64,000 nt of DNA from NCBI GenBank assembly GCA_023653785.1, contig JAMKCH010022213.1:1-64000 (forward strand). Reading direction: 5' to 3'. Each line of letters opens with the position of its first letter. The stretch's first letter is position 1. A program made the translations under genes and the position numbers. The notes beneath the pieces are model-generated. The model made no database searches. It was not told where the DNA came from and saw nothing but the letters and a program-made list of their open reading frames with translations. The stretch comes from Ophioderma brevispina (lineage: Eukaryota; Echinodermata; Ophiuroidea; Amphilepidida; Ophiodermatidae). This document shows, piece after piece, positions 11,887 through 22,740 of this stretch.

Positions 11887-12699
11887 CACTGCAAAAACTG
11901 TGGTGTTAAAATAATACTGCTGTGTTCTTGGAGACCACACCAAGAGGTGTCAAAATTCAACCCCTTTGGTGTTATTTTTTAACACCCTATTGTGTTAGTT
12001 TTAACACTATTTGGTGTTAAAATACACGCTTTTGGTGTTTGTGGGATAGTGGGAGGCACCCTTCTTTGATGGTATCTGTCGGAAAGCCTCGATCAGGGTC
12101 GAGGTTTTCCCCACAAATATATCCCACCATACCCTTTCGATACCCACTCCCACACTGGTCAAAAACTGGGGTGTTCCTTTTACCACCATGGGTGTTAAAT
12201 TTTTTTAACTCCCTCGTGGAATCAATATGGATAGGGGACTGCAACCATGGTGTTAGAACCTGGTGTTAGAATTACACCATTTCGTTATTAAATACCAACC
12301 ATGTTTGTGTGTTATATTAAGACAAATTTGGTGTTAGATGACACTGATTGGTGTTAATTTTACACCGCAGTCTGTGTTAATTATTTTATTAACACTGCCC
12401 GGTTCCGAATTGACACTAATGGTGTAATTTAACACTCTCCTGGAATCAATACGGGACCACACCCTCTGGTGTTAATTAACACCAAAATTTATATTGGTAA
12501 CGTCTGATATAAATGTTTGATTTTGTTATTTTTGCTTCTATGTTAAAAAACTGCTTTCCTATACGAATTCAAAAGTCACCAAAATGGCATAATTAAAATT
12601 ATTAGCACACCTAAATTTTTCAACACCAGAAACTAACACTATAAGCTTGACACCATCACCGACTTGTGTTAAAATTTTAACAGCCCAGTTTTTGCAGAG
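11887..12699. mobile_element. Non-autonomous DNA transposon rich in GTGTTA/TAACAC
   Basis: The ends are inverted: CACTGCAAAAACTGTGGTGTTAAAAT-like on the left (11887 on), AATTTTAACAGCCCAGTTTTTGCAG on the right (to 12699). The 813-base interior carries more than 15 copies of the hexamer GTGTTA or its complement, often paired as TGGTGTTAA/TTAACACC. An internal hairpin, AAAGCCTCGA/TCGAGGTTTT, lies near 12083-12108. The terminal CACTGCAAAAA fits hAT-like ends, but no clear 8-bp duplication is visible. No coding region is seen. Confidence 0.78.
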
Positions 12700-13489
12700 C
12701 ACTTACTTGGCTCCATGTCCACTTAATTGGCCACCCCACTAAACATCTTTTCAGTGGCGGATTTAAAGATCAGCATGGCATTACAACAGTTGCCGGACAT
12801 CCTCCATAGAAACGGGAATGTTAAAAATGCACGCCCCACAGCACACATAATTGGTATAGGGAAAATGCACGTAACTCGATTTTGTGAAGTCATTTACTCC
12901 CAACAGAAGTCTGTTTTGGATATAGTATCTTTATAGAGTGTAAATTACATTCGTTATCTTTCTATTAATACCAAAATATCATAAGGTTGAAAAGATCCAA
13001 TAGGTACCTGCAGCTTTCAAAATCAGGTACTTTTGAACCTAATTTCCTACAGGGCCTGACAACCTGTTGGGCCTATTACTGGGTGCCGGTCTCTTCATTC
13101 TCTAAAGTAGTATCTGGTCAGGTAGTGCATCGGCCCTTCTGAACATTAGAGCCAAATTTCAAAACAATCTGGACACTTTCGCTATAGGTACCTAAGCATA
13201 TTCATAAAATATGCTAAGAAACGCAGCCGGCCCAGCGTGATCACCTCTTGCTTATGTATACAAAACTGCAGGGTTGCCAATAATTATCAGCCCAATTTGA
13301 GGGCAGACGCTGGCAAAAATAACCCAAATCGCCAAAGTCGCCGAAAAAAAAATAGGAATGCGCTCAAAATTGAAGTCAGGGAGCATTAAACCATAACTTT
13401 TTACGTTAATTTCATTGGAACGGATCTATTTCACTTGACAAAATTCGAAACAAAATTAATTTCTCAAAAGTAGAAGCAGAGTCGGGGTT

Positions 13490-13560
13490 CGAACTTGCGC
13501 CGAGGATAGATTGGATATTTATTAACCATTAGACTAGCAAGTAGTATTTGTTGGTTATGT
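13490..13560 (-). repeat. tRNA-like remnant
   Basis: The minus strand has an A-box-like TAGTCTAATGGTTA and a B-box-like AAGTTCGAACCCC about 30 bases apart. The stems do not pair properly, so this is a tRNA pseudogene or SINE head, not a functional tRNA. Confidence 0.4.
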
Positions 13561-13925
13561 AGGGATTTTAATTAAATCTCAACCTTCACGAATAAAGGCA
13601 GATCATGCGATATTAACCAATACATAACGTAACAATAGAAACGATCAAATCATGTATTAAGTGAACTGTGGCTATTAAAGATGATTACTGTGATTACATG
13701 AGAGATAACTCAGGAAAAGACAATTTCGTTTCCGGGACGTGCTCACTCTTTGGTTTCTTTTTATTATTATTGCTTACTGATTGACATCAGCCATGGGTCA
13801 TCAAGTCATACACGGGTGCACACTGACCCTACGGGCGATGTGCTTAAATTGATTTCTCGGCTGTTTTGTAGCAAGAACACCATTGTGTGTGTAAGAACAA
13901 CTGTTAACCTTTTTTTGTTTTTACA

Positions 13926-14201
13926 ATGTCGCCTTTGAAAGTGAAAAGAGCAAAAATTCGCTGTGAGGCCTTTGCAGTTCCCGGAGCGAGTAGCGAAAGT
14001 CGCCCAGGTGGACTACCAAATAGTGGATTTGGCAACACTGGTGATGGCACCGGCTTTGGGCGTCCTTATGTTATGATTACTTCCTATTACTGTGGCTCAC
14101 TGTGGCGCGCGGTAATTGGCCGAGAGGGGAAAAATGTAAATAGACTAGTGTGTGACATCATCCTTATTATAGTTTGTCACGGCTCGCGTGGAAGCTTGTA
14201 A
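13926..14201 (+). other. Unrecognised 91-codon frame inside the hAT-like element
   Basis: It starts MSPLKVKRAKIRCEAFAVPG and is basic at first, then Gly/Ser-rich. It is preceded by a long T-rich tract ending ACAATG. I do not recognise the product. It may be a remnant of transposase N-terminal sequence, captured host sequence, or chance. Confidence 0.2.
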
Positions 14202-14371
14202 TGGTCACAGCTGCTGACAGGGCCCCCCCTAAAATATTGCTCTTCAGCCCCTCGGGAACACATCTAGTCCGCACTAAAGTGCGATGTGCGTTGATTCTTG
14301 ATGCTAAATGGGGCCCACCTTAAGCGCTGACAGCGGCCCTTTTCCTTAAATCCGCCACTCATGCATCTTTT

Positions 14372-17300
14372 AGTCCAGAACTTTTACCCTATAACCTTTG
14401 TGAATTGCAATGCAGGCTATCAAATACAACAGGCAATTTTTCTTCAGCAATTTGCTTTTACAAAAGATTTTGCCAGAAAGGGGGTATGAACTCTCCACGA
14501 ATGTTTCCATTATGCTTCATTCAAACAAACCTTACCGATCAATTCAAGATGAAACGAGAGATTACACAGAACAGATGCCCCTCCCCCCCCCCCAAAACAA
14601 ACAAAGAAAAAGAACATGAAGAATTCTGTTCTGCCATTAATGTACAGCTTTCCATCAAGAATACCTCATGTGATGAAAGGATTAAGCTGGCTTTTTTTTT
14701 TTTACAAATGTTTGCATGGTAATATATTATTATCTTTCGGCTGCAGGCAGGCGACTACAAGCTCTTCCTATTGCTACGGTCCTGGTCTTAATTTGGTCTT
14801 TTCAAATATAATTCATCATAATCAACAATAAAAATCGGGCCCATTTGTTTCACTTTCAAGGTATTTCTGCAGCCAAATTCCACATTTGATTCGAGTAAAT
14901 ATTTCCTTCCAATTTGTTTTAAAATGGCAAGTTTATACTGAATATAGATAGAACTCTGCACATACCTGCAGCCCCTGTACCATGGAAGGTTCATAATTTA
15001 TGATAATAAAAAAAAAGGCCTTTAGAATCAAGTAACATAATGATTAAGATACAAGTTTTAAGTGTAAGACCGTTGCACAGAACCACTTACGAAATTCAAG
15101 GTGCTTTTTATCAATTTTGCACGAGAAAATGCGTATTACAAAACGAGTATTGCAAGGGGTTCAGCACTTTGCGCCAGAAGATCAACACCCCCCCCCCCGT
15201 GTTACGTCGCCATTTGCCAAGTAGTTTCACGTCGCCCATGACGCAATCTAGTCGATTTTTACTTGTACTGGTCAGAGACCCAACTCAAAATAGGACTGGA
15301 TCCACCCCTGCTCAGCCCCCTAGGGATTCTACATGCCTCTGCACCCGTGGTATTGTCCTTCTTTTTGGTTTGAAGGGGGGGGGGACATTTTTACCGCCAG
15401 AAAGGGGGGAGAGGGGATTGTCGATCCTGAAAAAGGGATCAAAAATTGTGGATATCCGAAGGCTCTAACTATTCAAACCCCACCAAAGTATGAACACTCC
15501 CTAATACAAAGCGCATTTAAAGCAATATTAGCACATTTTTTTTGAAGGGCGCCCCCAAATTTTTCAAAAATTGGAGGATTTTTACCACGGTTGCATGGTA
15601 ACTGGCTAGTAAACTAGACCTGTGAATGGTTATTAAGCTCGAAAAATGTCTATGTGTCATCAAACGAAGGACATTTTGTACTAGAATATTTATCGGGGAT
15701 CCCGATATAATTCAACGGCGCTGGAAACGGATCCAATGTGAAATAGACGGGAAAATAGCCATGTACGTGTCGGACGCTCATCCATTAGTGTGTTTTATAA
15801 GTTCGGCCAAGTCAAGTTAGAGGTTATTTTCTCGAGGTGGCACTATTAATCATGGGACGGGGAAATAAACGTAGCATTTCCAGCTCTGCCGTTTAAGTCC
15901 AATCTGGGATTCCCAATTTCTAATTACCAAATCGCTTATTTTTGTGATTAAATACGCAATTTTTAGCATTTCTCGTGCGCAGGTATAGGTCCTAGACCAA
16001 TTTACCACCGTCGTAACTGTGCAAAAATATTCAATTTGAAATGGGGGCGATCTTCAAACAAATGTCCCAATATTGACTTTAAATAGCGGAAACAGTTAGT
16101 TGGCCTGATTTAATACAAAAATTTAATACTAGGGCCATAGGAACAGGGTGTTAATGTGGTTATAACCACATTAGGAGGAAGTTCTGTTTCATAACATCAA
16201 GAGACAAACTTTCTGAGCTTAAAAGGGCACGGGGTTATGAGAGAACTTTTTTTCTGATACCAAAATCGCCATTTTTATGAGAAAAGGGGAGGGATGAGGT
16301 TGTCGATCGGGCACCCATCGCCCATCTTGAATTCACATCTCATTTCCAATTCCCGTTTTTGGTTTTTGCTTGTTTTTTGCAAAAATTAAAAAAAAAAAAA
16401 AAATGTGAAATTAGGATTGTTTTGTGTGGGTAGAGAAGGACATTTTAAAGTTCAAGATGGCAGCAATACAGCCGCCTTTAAAAATAGTAAAACTACATTA
16501 ATGTGATTATATGGAGTTACATTAAACTAAATTATTATTATAAAAACGTGTAAATTAAGGTAGGGATAAGTAGTTGACCATTTGACATTCTTATCTGGAA
16601 ATTTTGTTTCTTTAACATTGCAAAAAATGTTTAGATGGGGGCCAATGTGGCTCCCTTTTTACCTTCTTTAACTAATTCAAATTACGATAGATCTGTATTG
16701 TATTTAGTTAAAACACCCAAAATGATTATAAAGTTTGAAATTAAAGTTCTGAGATGTATGTCTTGGAGCATTAATAAACTCGTAAATGTATATTTGTTTT
16801 GACACATATAAGAACCGAAAACGCACACAAGAAGCTACAAGAACTCACATTACACACACTTTGTAGAAGTCTGCACTAGCTAGATCCCAATATAGGAATC
16901 TAGTCTTTGCTTGTGTTTTTATTTGTAAGCTTTGTTTTGTGTTGTTATTGTTGTTGAAGTTTTGATTTTGAATGGAAACATAGAAAAATATAGCCGTTTG
17001 AAAAGTAAAGAACTTGAACGAAATTGCAAAGACCAGCAAGGACCAATCTGGTGAATCACAAAAACCCTCATGGTGGCAACTGGGAATGTGACAGCCGATG
17101 CCCTCTGCAGATTGCATGCACTCGCTTCGCCGTTCGCTGATATTGAGAGGGGTTCTTTTACTTGTTGATGTGAGTCAAAAATATAAAGCATGTTGATGTG
17201 AAAGGGTCTTTACTGAAACAATTTTAAAAGAGGTATGGTATTTATGTGGATTGATATTTCTTTACCGTTCTCTCAAAATTATGTGAGATGTACATGTGCG

Positions 17301-17979
17301 CCAATAATTGGTAAGTTTGCAAAGTGTATGTTGATGTCACGTACACCGACTGACCGAGATTGGTGTGTTGTGGTTCATGGAATCATGGTTGTGTCAAATG
17401 TGTGTTGTGTACGGTGTATCTTTCAAAATTAGCCACTTTTTCTAGGAGTAGGAGTCTACATCATGACATGGTTCGACAAAACTAACTTTGGCTGTGCAGT
17501 GTCACAAGATTTTTGAATGGCTGCCACTGGATAAGAAGCAAGTTCAAAAGTGGAAAAATGTCACAATCACTGCAATAATAAGTCTAGAAGGCATTCTGAT
17601 TCTCGTGTTTCACAGCCCACTCTAGCTCAATCTATCACGCCAATACTTACAACGGAATAAGATATACTTTTGTACGTTGAATGTTTGGCGGGAAAAAAGT
17701 GGGTAGTATAACACGATTGACGATAAGAAGAGCTGTGTGGTGTTGCAAGTCACTTGCCAGTGTCCCCAAAATCAAGATAGAACGGCTGTTCACGATTGTT
17801 GAATTTTGTAGAACCCTTGCTCAAGACTCTATTAGGCTTAATAATTGTTGAAGCGTCGCAATGCTGGCGTGGGGCGACCTGCTATCACGGCATATCGCGT
17901 GTCTATTTTAATCGGTGTGTTTTACGCGCTAATCGACACTACAGCAGTGCAACTTCACGCACACATGCAGCAAATCGAA
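14372..17979. other. No gene recognised
   Basis: AT-rich sequence with homopolymer runs (C at 14580-14592 and 15187-15198, G at 15375-15384, A at 16386-16402). Short frames are not conserved-looking. The only structure noted is the palindrome at 16152. Confidence 0.5.
16152..16173. repeat. Perfect 22-bp palindrome
   Basis: TAATGTGGTTATAACCACATTA reads the same on both strands. A partial match (TTAATGTGATTATATGGAGT) occurs near 16498. No flanking element was identified. Confidence 0.7.
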
Positions 17980-18091
17980 GGGATGAATTTAGTATTCTTC
18001 CACCACTTAAATTCGCACCTTTAACAAGGCGTTTTATCCGTTAACGTGCCCGAATTCGTAGCCTGTGGGCAAATACGTAAATCCCTTTCCC
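17980..18091. mobile_element. Palindromic element of about 112 bp (P3)
   Basis: An independent copy with GGGATGAATTTAGTATTCTT and CCACCACTTAAATTCGCACC, then GTTAACGTGCCCGAATTCG, GTAGCCTGTGGGCAAATACG and ATCCCTTTCCC. Both halves are inverted complements. Confidence 0.82.
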
Positions 18092-19249
18092 TTGTTAATC
18101 AGTTTTCAAACAATAGGGCCCATGCACGGAAGGTACATTTTCTTGATGGACTTTTGTTTGCCACCAATCAACTCCAAGGAGTGCCAAGAATACCATGCAT
18201 GCACCTGGTTCACCTGAAACAGTTCGCAATGTCTACAGGTGATTCCTTTGTATCTCTCATGCTTGGGTTTTTCTGGGAGGCAGGTCTGGCCAAGATAACC
18301 TAATGACCTGCCGTGCAAGCGCCCTATTAATGCTCAGAGTATAGTCCCGGGGTGGTCACTCAGGATATAACTTGGTACGCATGCTCATCATAAAAACGTT
18401 GAAAAAGGGTCGGATTTTAACCCAGTAGCGTCGACGAATGTCTTTAGAAAAAGGGTACTTTTCCAGGGTATTGTTCAACGTTCGGGTTGTAATTTTTAAG
18501 CTATCATCGATGTTTTGCCGTATGGTACCTGTTTTCGCCAGGTTCTTGTGTATTTAATTGCGCTGATGCCCGGTCTTGTATTTTGTGGGTTCTGTCCATT
18601 GTTTCTAAAAAGTGTGATTCCCACCGAATACCTTTTTTGCTTGATTTGCTAGTCCTCATTCAAGGTTTTATTGCAAATATTTGAACGCGAGCAGTCAGTA
18701 GAAAATTAACCAGGTTTTACATGCCAGAAGACGTCCGCCTGTGCGACTAAGCTCCTCTCAACTTCTAAGCAGAGCTGGTTTGATTTCCGACCAGCCACAA
18801 AAACAGAAGAAGCAAATCTTTTCAATAGATATAGGAAAACAAGTGATTTGCAGCAGTAATCCCGAGTCAACGTGTAAGCTAGGGGAACTATGGGGAAATC
18901 CCAGGGAAATCGACCCGGAAATCATCGTGGGCATTCCAATCAAAGTCATCTGGTACCCCAAAATTTAAATTCCACGCCAAACAATACACTTGGTGTCTAA
19001 AGAGAGCTATTGTCCAATTTTGAGATATGATCTCACATATCAATTTTTTATATTATTATGGATTTTTCGCCATTTTGTTAAGAATTGTGATTAAAGTGAA
19101 AGAAAAGAAGTTAATCAGAAAGACTTTTAGTAGGTATTAATAATGTCATATTTGGTTGTATTCTAGACAAATGAGGTGCTAGAAAAGTGATATCAACATT
19201 TATTTTTTCTTTTGTTTTGAGTAGCTTGTTACACTTCAGTGACTCAAAA
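18092..19249. other. No gene recognised
   Basis: Frames of 75 and 67 codons on opposite strands at 18741-18968 overlap each other and resemble nothing I know. No repeat structure was identified. Confidence 0.45.
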
Positions 19250-20075
19250 ACAGGATTTCTGTCATTCCGTTACCAAAAAATACTATATTTTTAAAATTAT
19301 TTTCACAAGTTGTGGTAGGAATGTAAATAAAGTTCATATTCAAAGTAAGAATAGGTAGCTCAACAATAATGAGCCATTTTTTCACTTATATCCCTTTTGT
19401 TAATTAATTACATGTAATTAAAGTGCGTCATTCCGTTACCAAATTGGTAACGGAATGACAAATCATCGGAACTGGGTGAAAAAGTTTTCTTACAGACCAC
19501 CACCGATGGCTGCAGAATCACTTAAAACAAGTAAAAAACAATATCCCATATGACCAATAATTTTTTACCTACTTTTTCAAAAATTAGCCGAGACTTGGTA
19601 TTTTTTCCAAAACATGCCTGCAGAATTCATCAACCCTAAGCTTAAATTGCTGTATTTCAAACAGTCGGTATGCCTAAAATAATAAAAATATTAAAACATT
19701 TTGTTTTCTCAAAAAAATTTAAAGACCTGATGTAACCAATACATGTACATGCATCAACTTAAAAAATTGTACCACCATCATTGTGGTGAGATTTGGCCTC
19801 CTGAATTTAGGCCACTCAAAGAAATTTTGTACATGTTTCTATGGGAGGACATTTGTCATTCCGTTACCGTCATTCCATTACCAAATGCTTGTATGCTTAT
19901 TATTTACAAAACATTTTTTTCAAAACTCTGTGTTTTATTTAAGATAAGACTCTAAAGGATGGACATTGTTTACATTGAAAATATATTGCCTGCGTCGTAA
20001 AATTCAGAGTTTCTGCAAAACGTATGAGAGTTGTAAAACCCATGTCCATTTTTACCGTCATTCCATTACCAGCCT
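19250..20075. repeat. Region with recurring GTCATTCCGTTACC
   Basis: The 14-mer, or a one-base variant with CCATTACC, occurs at 19262, 19427, inverted at 19446, 19857, 19871 and 20050. At 19427-19459 two copies form a perfect hairpin with 16-base arms and a 1-base centre. The remaining sequence is AT-rich without a reading frame. Confidence 0.7.
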
Positions 20076-20123
20076 TATTTAACGATGCATATTTCCGAAC
20101 AAAAAAATTTTTGAAACAAACTG

Positions 20124-20233
20124 GGGATGACTTTAGTATCTGCCACCACTAAAATTCTGCACCTTTAACATGCGGTTTATTCTGTTAACGTGCCGAATTC
20201 GTAGCCTGTGGCAGACAATACTAATTCTTTCCC
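20124..20233. mobile_element. Palindromic element of about 110 bp (P4)
   Basis: An independent copy with GGGATGACTTTAGTATCTGC at the left, GTTAACGTGCCGAATTCG in the middle, and GTGGCAGACAATACTAATTC then TTTCCC at the right. Confidence 0.82.
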
Positions 20234-20650
20234 AAACTAAAGTACAAGATGGAAGGTATGGGTTAACTGGCCAGAGTTGTTGTATTTGTTTTGCTCTAAC
20301 CGATTCAAATACAGGTGAGTCAAAAGATTTAACTCTCTTTATAAAAATATTAAAAATAGTTCCAAAAAATATATTCAGAGCTGATATTTAGCTCACCATA
20401 CACCACACCTTTCCTGCCTCATGTGTAACAATTACTTAAAAATAATACAACTTAGCAAGTTATGGCATTTACAACAAAGGTTGGTGAAAAATCAAACTAT
20501 GTCCCCAACGGATAAGGTCATTGTCACATTTGTTTTCTCTATATTGATTAACATGGCAGATATCAGGTTACAATAGCTTCACACAAAGGAACAATCATTT
20601 AAAAAGATTTTTACAAGTTTTTCTTTAAGAAGTTTTTATTCATTACTCAC

Positions 20651-21125
20651 AGTGGAGAGCGTGGCCGAGCGGTTAGGGTGCTTGCCTCTGGCGCTTATTA
20701 CCATCAAAATTCCCGGGTTCAATCCCGGTGGGGTCCTGGCACTTGCTGGTATGTGTTTCGTCTTTCAATTCTGATTTGATCTGTAGTACCAGCTATTGAT
20801 TAAATACAGAATACCGGCATCCTCCTCCATTGTCACATTGGAATTGGGCAAATGGTTCACTTGGAAAGTCATCCGTCCTTCGGATGGGACGGTTAAGCCG
20901 TCGGTCCATGTACAGAGAGTCCACTGTACATGTACATCGCAGTCAGTGTCGAATAGAGTAGGGTGTAAACCCCTGACTGTTTCCCAATCCGCCCCAGCCT
21001 ATTGCGGGCCATGTTTAGGGAGCGTCTGTATAATGGATACCGCGGCCCCCGGATTCACAGCAACGAACCTGAACAAATCCTGACCCATCCACCAAAGCCA
21101 TACCATGACTTGTGGATTCGAGCAA
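20651..21125 (+). mobile_element. tRNA-derived SINE
   Basis: The head resembles a class II (Ser/Leu) tRNA gene: A box GTGGCCGAGCGGTTAGGG at 20661-20678 and B box GGTTCAATCCC at 20716-20726, preceding a GTGGGGTCCTGGCAC end. The cloverleaf is degenerate, so it is not a working tRNA gene. The unrelated body includes ATCCGTCCTTCGGATGGGAC (about 20870-20889) then GGTTAAGCCGTCGGTCC, a block that recurs in dispersed repeats of many marine invertebrates. The 95-codon frame across it is spurious. Confidence 0.8.
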
Positions 21126-21439
21126 ATAACAGTCAATAACTTAAAAAATAATTCATATAAGCACAAATAATTTCAATTTCATAAATTCACTAAATAGCTC
21201 TTTAGATATTTCAAGCATAAAGTAATTCTAATAGCCGTTACGAAAAGTTAAACATAGACAAGAATGCCATAAAATTTTCAAGTTTGAACATGTGTATTTT
21301 CCAGTTCCTCAGATTAACTTCAAAAATTAATATATCACTTCATGAATTAAATAATATCCCTCTGTTTTTTTCATAAAAAAGAGCAATTAAGAAGAAAACT
21401 GCGTAATACGCTATTTAAAAACGTGTTTGTTTAAAATCA

Positions 21440-22490
21440 GACCTTGGTACAGATCTATTGTGCAGATCTGCCTTCAACTTGTGCGCCTTGGCAAGTTGGA
21501 TACATTTTAAAATGGCTCTGTTCCTGTGCTTCTGACAGCTCTGGCTACCACAACTTTCGATGCGTCGAAGGGCTGTTACTGCAGCCGTGATGCCGCCTCT
21601 CCAACTCAGCCAAACTTCTAGGTGGTCTCAAAGATCCATACACCTCTTTCTTCAAGTGTCCCACAAAAAAGAAGGTCCAGAGGTGTCAGATAGCGGGGAA
21701 CATGGCGGGCACTCTATGGTTGTGATGAAGTCCTACTCTCGGTGGGGAACAACTGCTGTAGCGATTGTCGACGGACTCTGCTAGTGTGTGCTGAAGCGCC
21801 ATCCTGGACAAACCAAATACGTTCATGCCCCTTTCGCTGTGGCCGAACAAACGAATCAGTTTCAGGAAGAACTACTGATTTAGAACGTTCAGGTATGGCA
21901 ACTGTTACATTCACTGGAAGAAGTATGGTCCAATGATGGTGTTATATCCCAACAAACCAACAAACACAAACCACTCTTTTCGTGTATGAGGGCGAGTAGA
22001 CAAAGTTTTGCGGCGCTTGTCCTTTTGGGCATAACAGCGGAACAGGTGTTGTCGTCACTGCTCCATCCATATAAAAGTTTGCTTCATCCACAGCAATCAT
22101 TTCTCTAAACATCCTCTCTGGTCTTCAACGAGCCAATTGCAGTAGTCCGTCTTTTCTGGCATAATCCGCAGGAAGAAGGCGATGCCGAACCTGGATCCTG
22201 TACGGATGCCAATTGATGTCAAAGTCTTGTTATTCTGTTGAAGGTTGACTGAGTAAGCTGTGGAAGAAGTTTTTCCTGGAACTCAAACATGGATTCCGCT
22301 TAGCGCTCTCTTACACAGCATGTTGCTGCGGATCTTCTGCCAGTCCGTGTCGTCCGGACGCATCTTTTGCATCTTTTTCCCAGTTTTCCCATGGTTTTTT
22401 CATGTTTGCATATTTGTACCAAATTGTGCGTCTATTTTGAAGTCCTTGCACGAGGGTACCGTATGGTGAAACAAACGTTGGTTTTCAAGC
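21440..22490 (-). mobile_element. Tc1/mariner-superfamily transposase remnant
   Basis: Minus-strand frames carry a DD(E/D)-type transposase in pieces: AVDEANFYMDG (first Asp, near 22070-22095), VCWFVG and TIIGPYFF near 21920-21970, ERIWFVQDGASAHTS (second Asp, near 21780-21830), then LTPLDLLF (third catalytic region, near 21660-21690). The N-terminal helix-turn-helix part near 22250-22450 is badly shifted. Several frameshifts make it inactive. No terminal inverted repeats were identified. Confidence 0.82.
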
Positions 22491-22662
22491 AAACGCCTGT
22501 CCCCTGGTTATAACCAGGGCCTGTAAGTTTTCTTTGGTCGGGGTAAACACAGCGTCATGTCTGCTTAAAATACAATGTCAGTTTTAAACAAATAAAATGT
22601 ACTTGTTTGATTTCATTTTAGGATAACAACTGGATGCTATTACTAACAGAATCATAGTCAAT

Positions 22663-22740
22663 CAATATGCCACATGTTCTTTTCGTCAGGTTGGAAAAGC
22701 GCGCATTTTCAAATCTGACAAAAGAACAGGTGGCATATTG
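22663..22740. repeat. 78-bp hairpin
   Basis: CAATATGCCACATGTTCTTTT at the left pairs with AAAAGAACAGGTGGCATATTG at the right, with CGTCAGGTT/AATCTGAC inside and a GCGCGC-containing loop. It may be a tiny foldback element. Confidence 0.75.

Larger units (their letters stand above)
12752..14363. mobile_element. Non-autonomous hAT-like element with 8-bp target duplication
   Basis: The ends are inverted: CAGTGGCGGATTTAA on the left, TTAAATCCGCCACT on the right (14346-14359). They are flanked by an exact direct repeat CATCTTTT (12744-12751 and 14364-14371), the 8-bp duplication typical of hAT transposons. Inside there is a tRNA-like remnant (13490-13560) and a 91-codon frame (13926-14201), but no recognisable transposase. 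Confidence 0.82.

Noticed and set aside
20240..20311. Exon-like segment ending CAG/GTGAGT
   Set aside because: The donor looks good, but the peptide (QDGRYGLTGQSCCICFA) matches nothing known to me and the left side abuts a palindromic element.
20651..20745. Functional tRNA-Ser/Leu gene
   Set aside because: A and B boxes are present but the stems do not fold into a proper cloverleaf and a SINE body follows.
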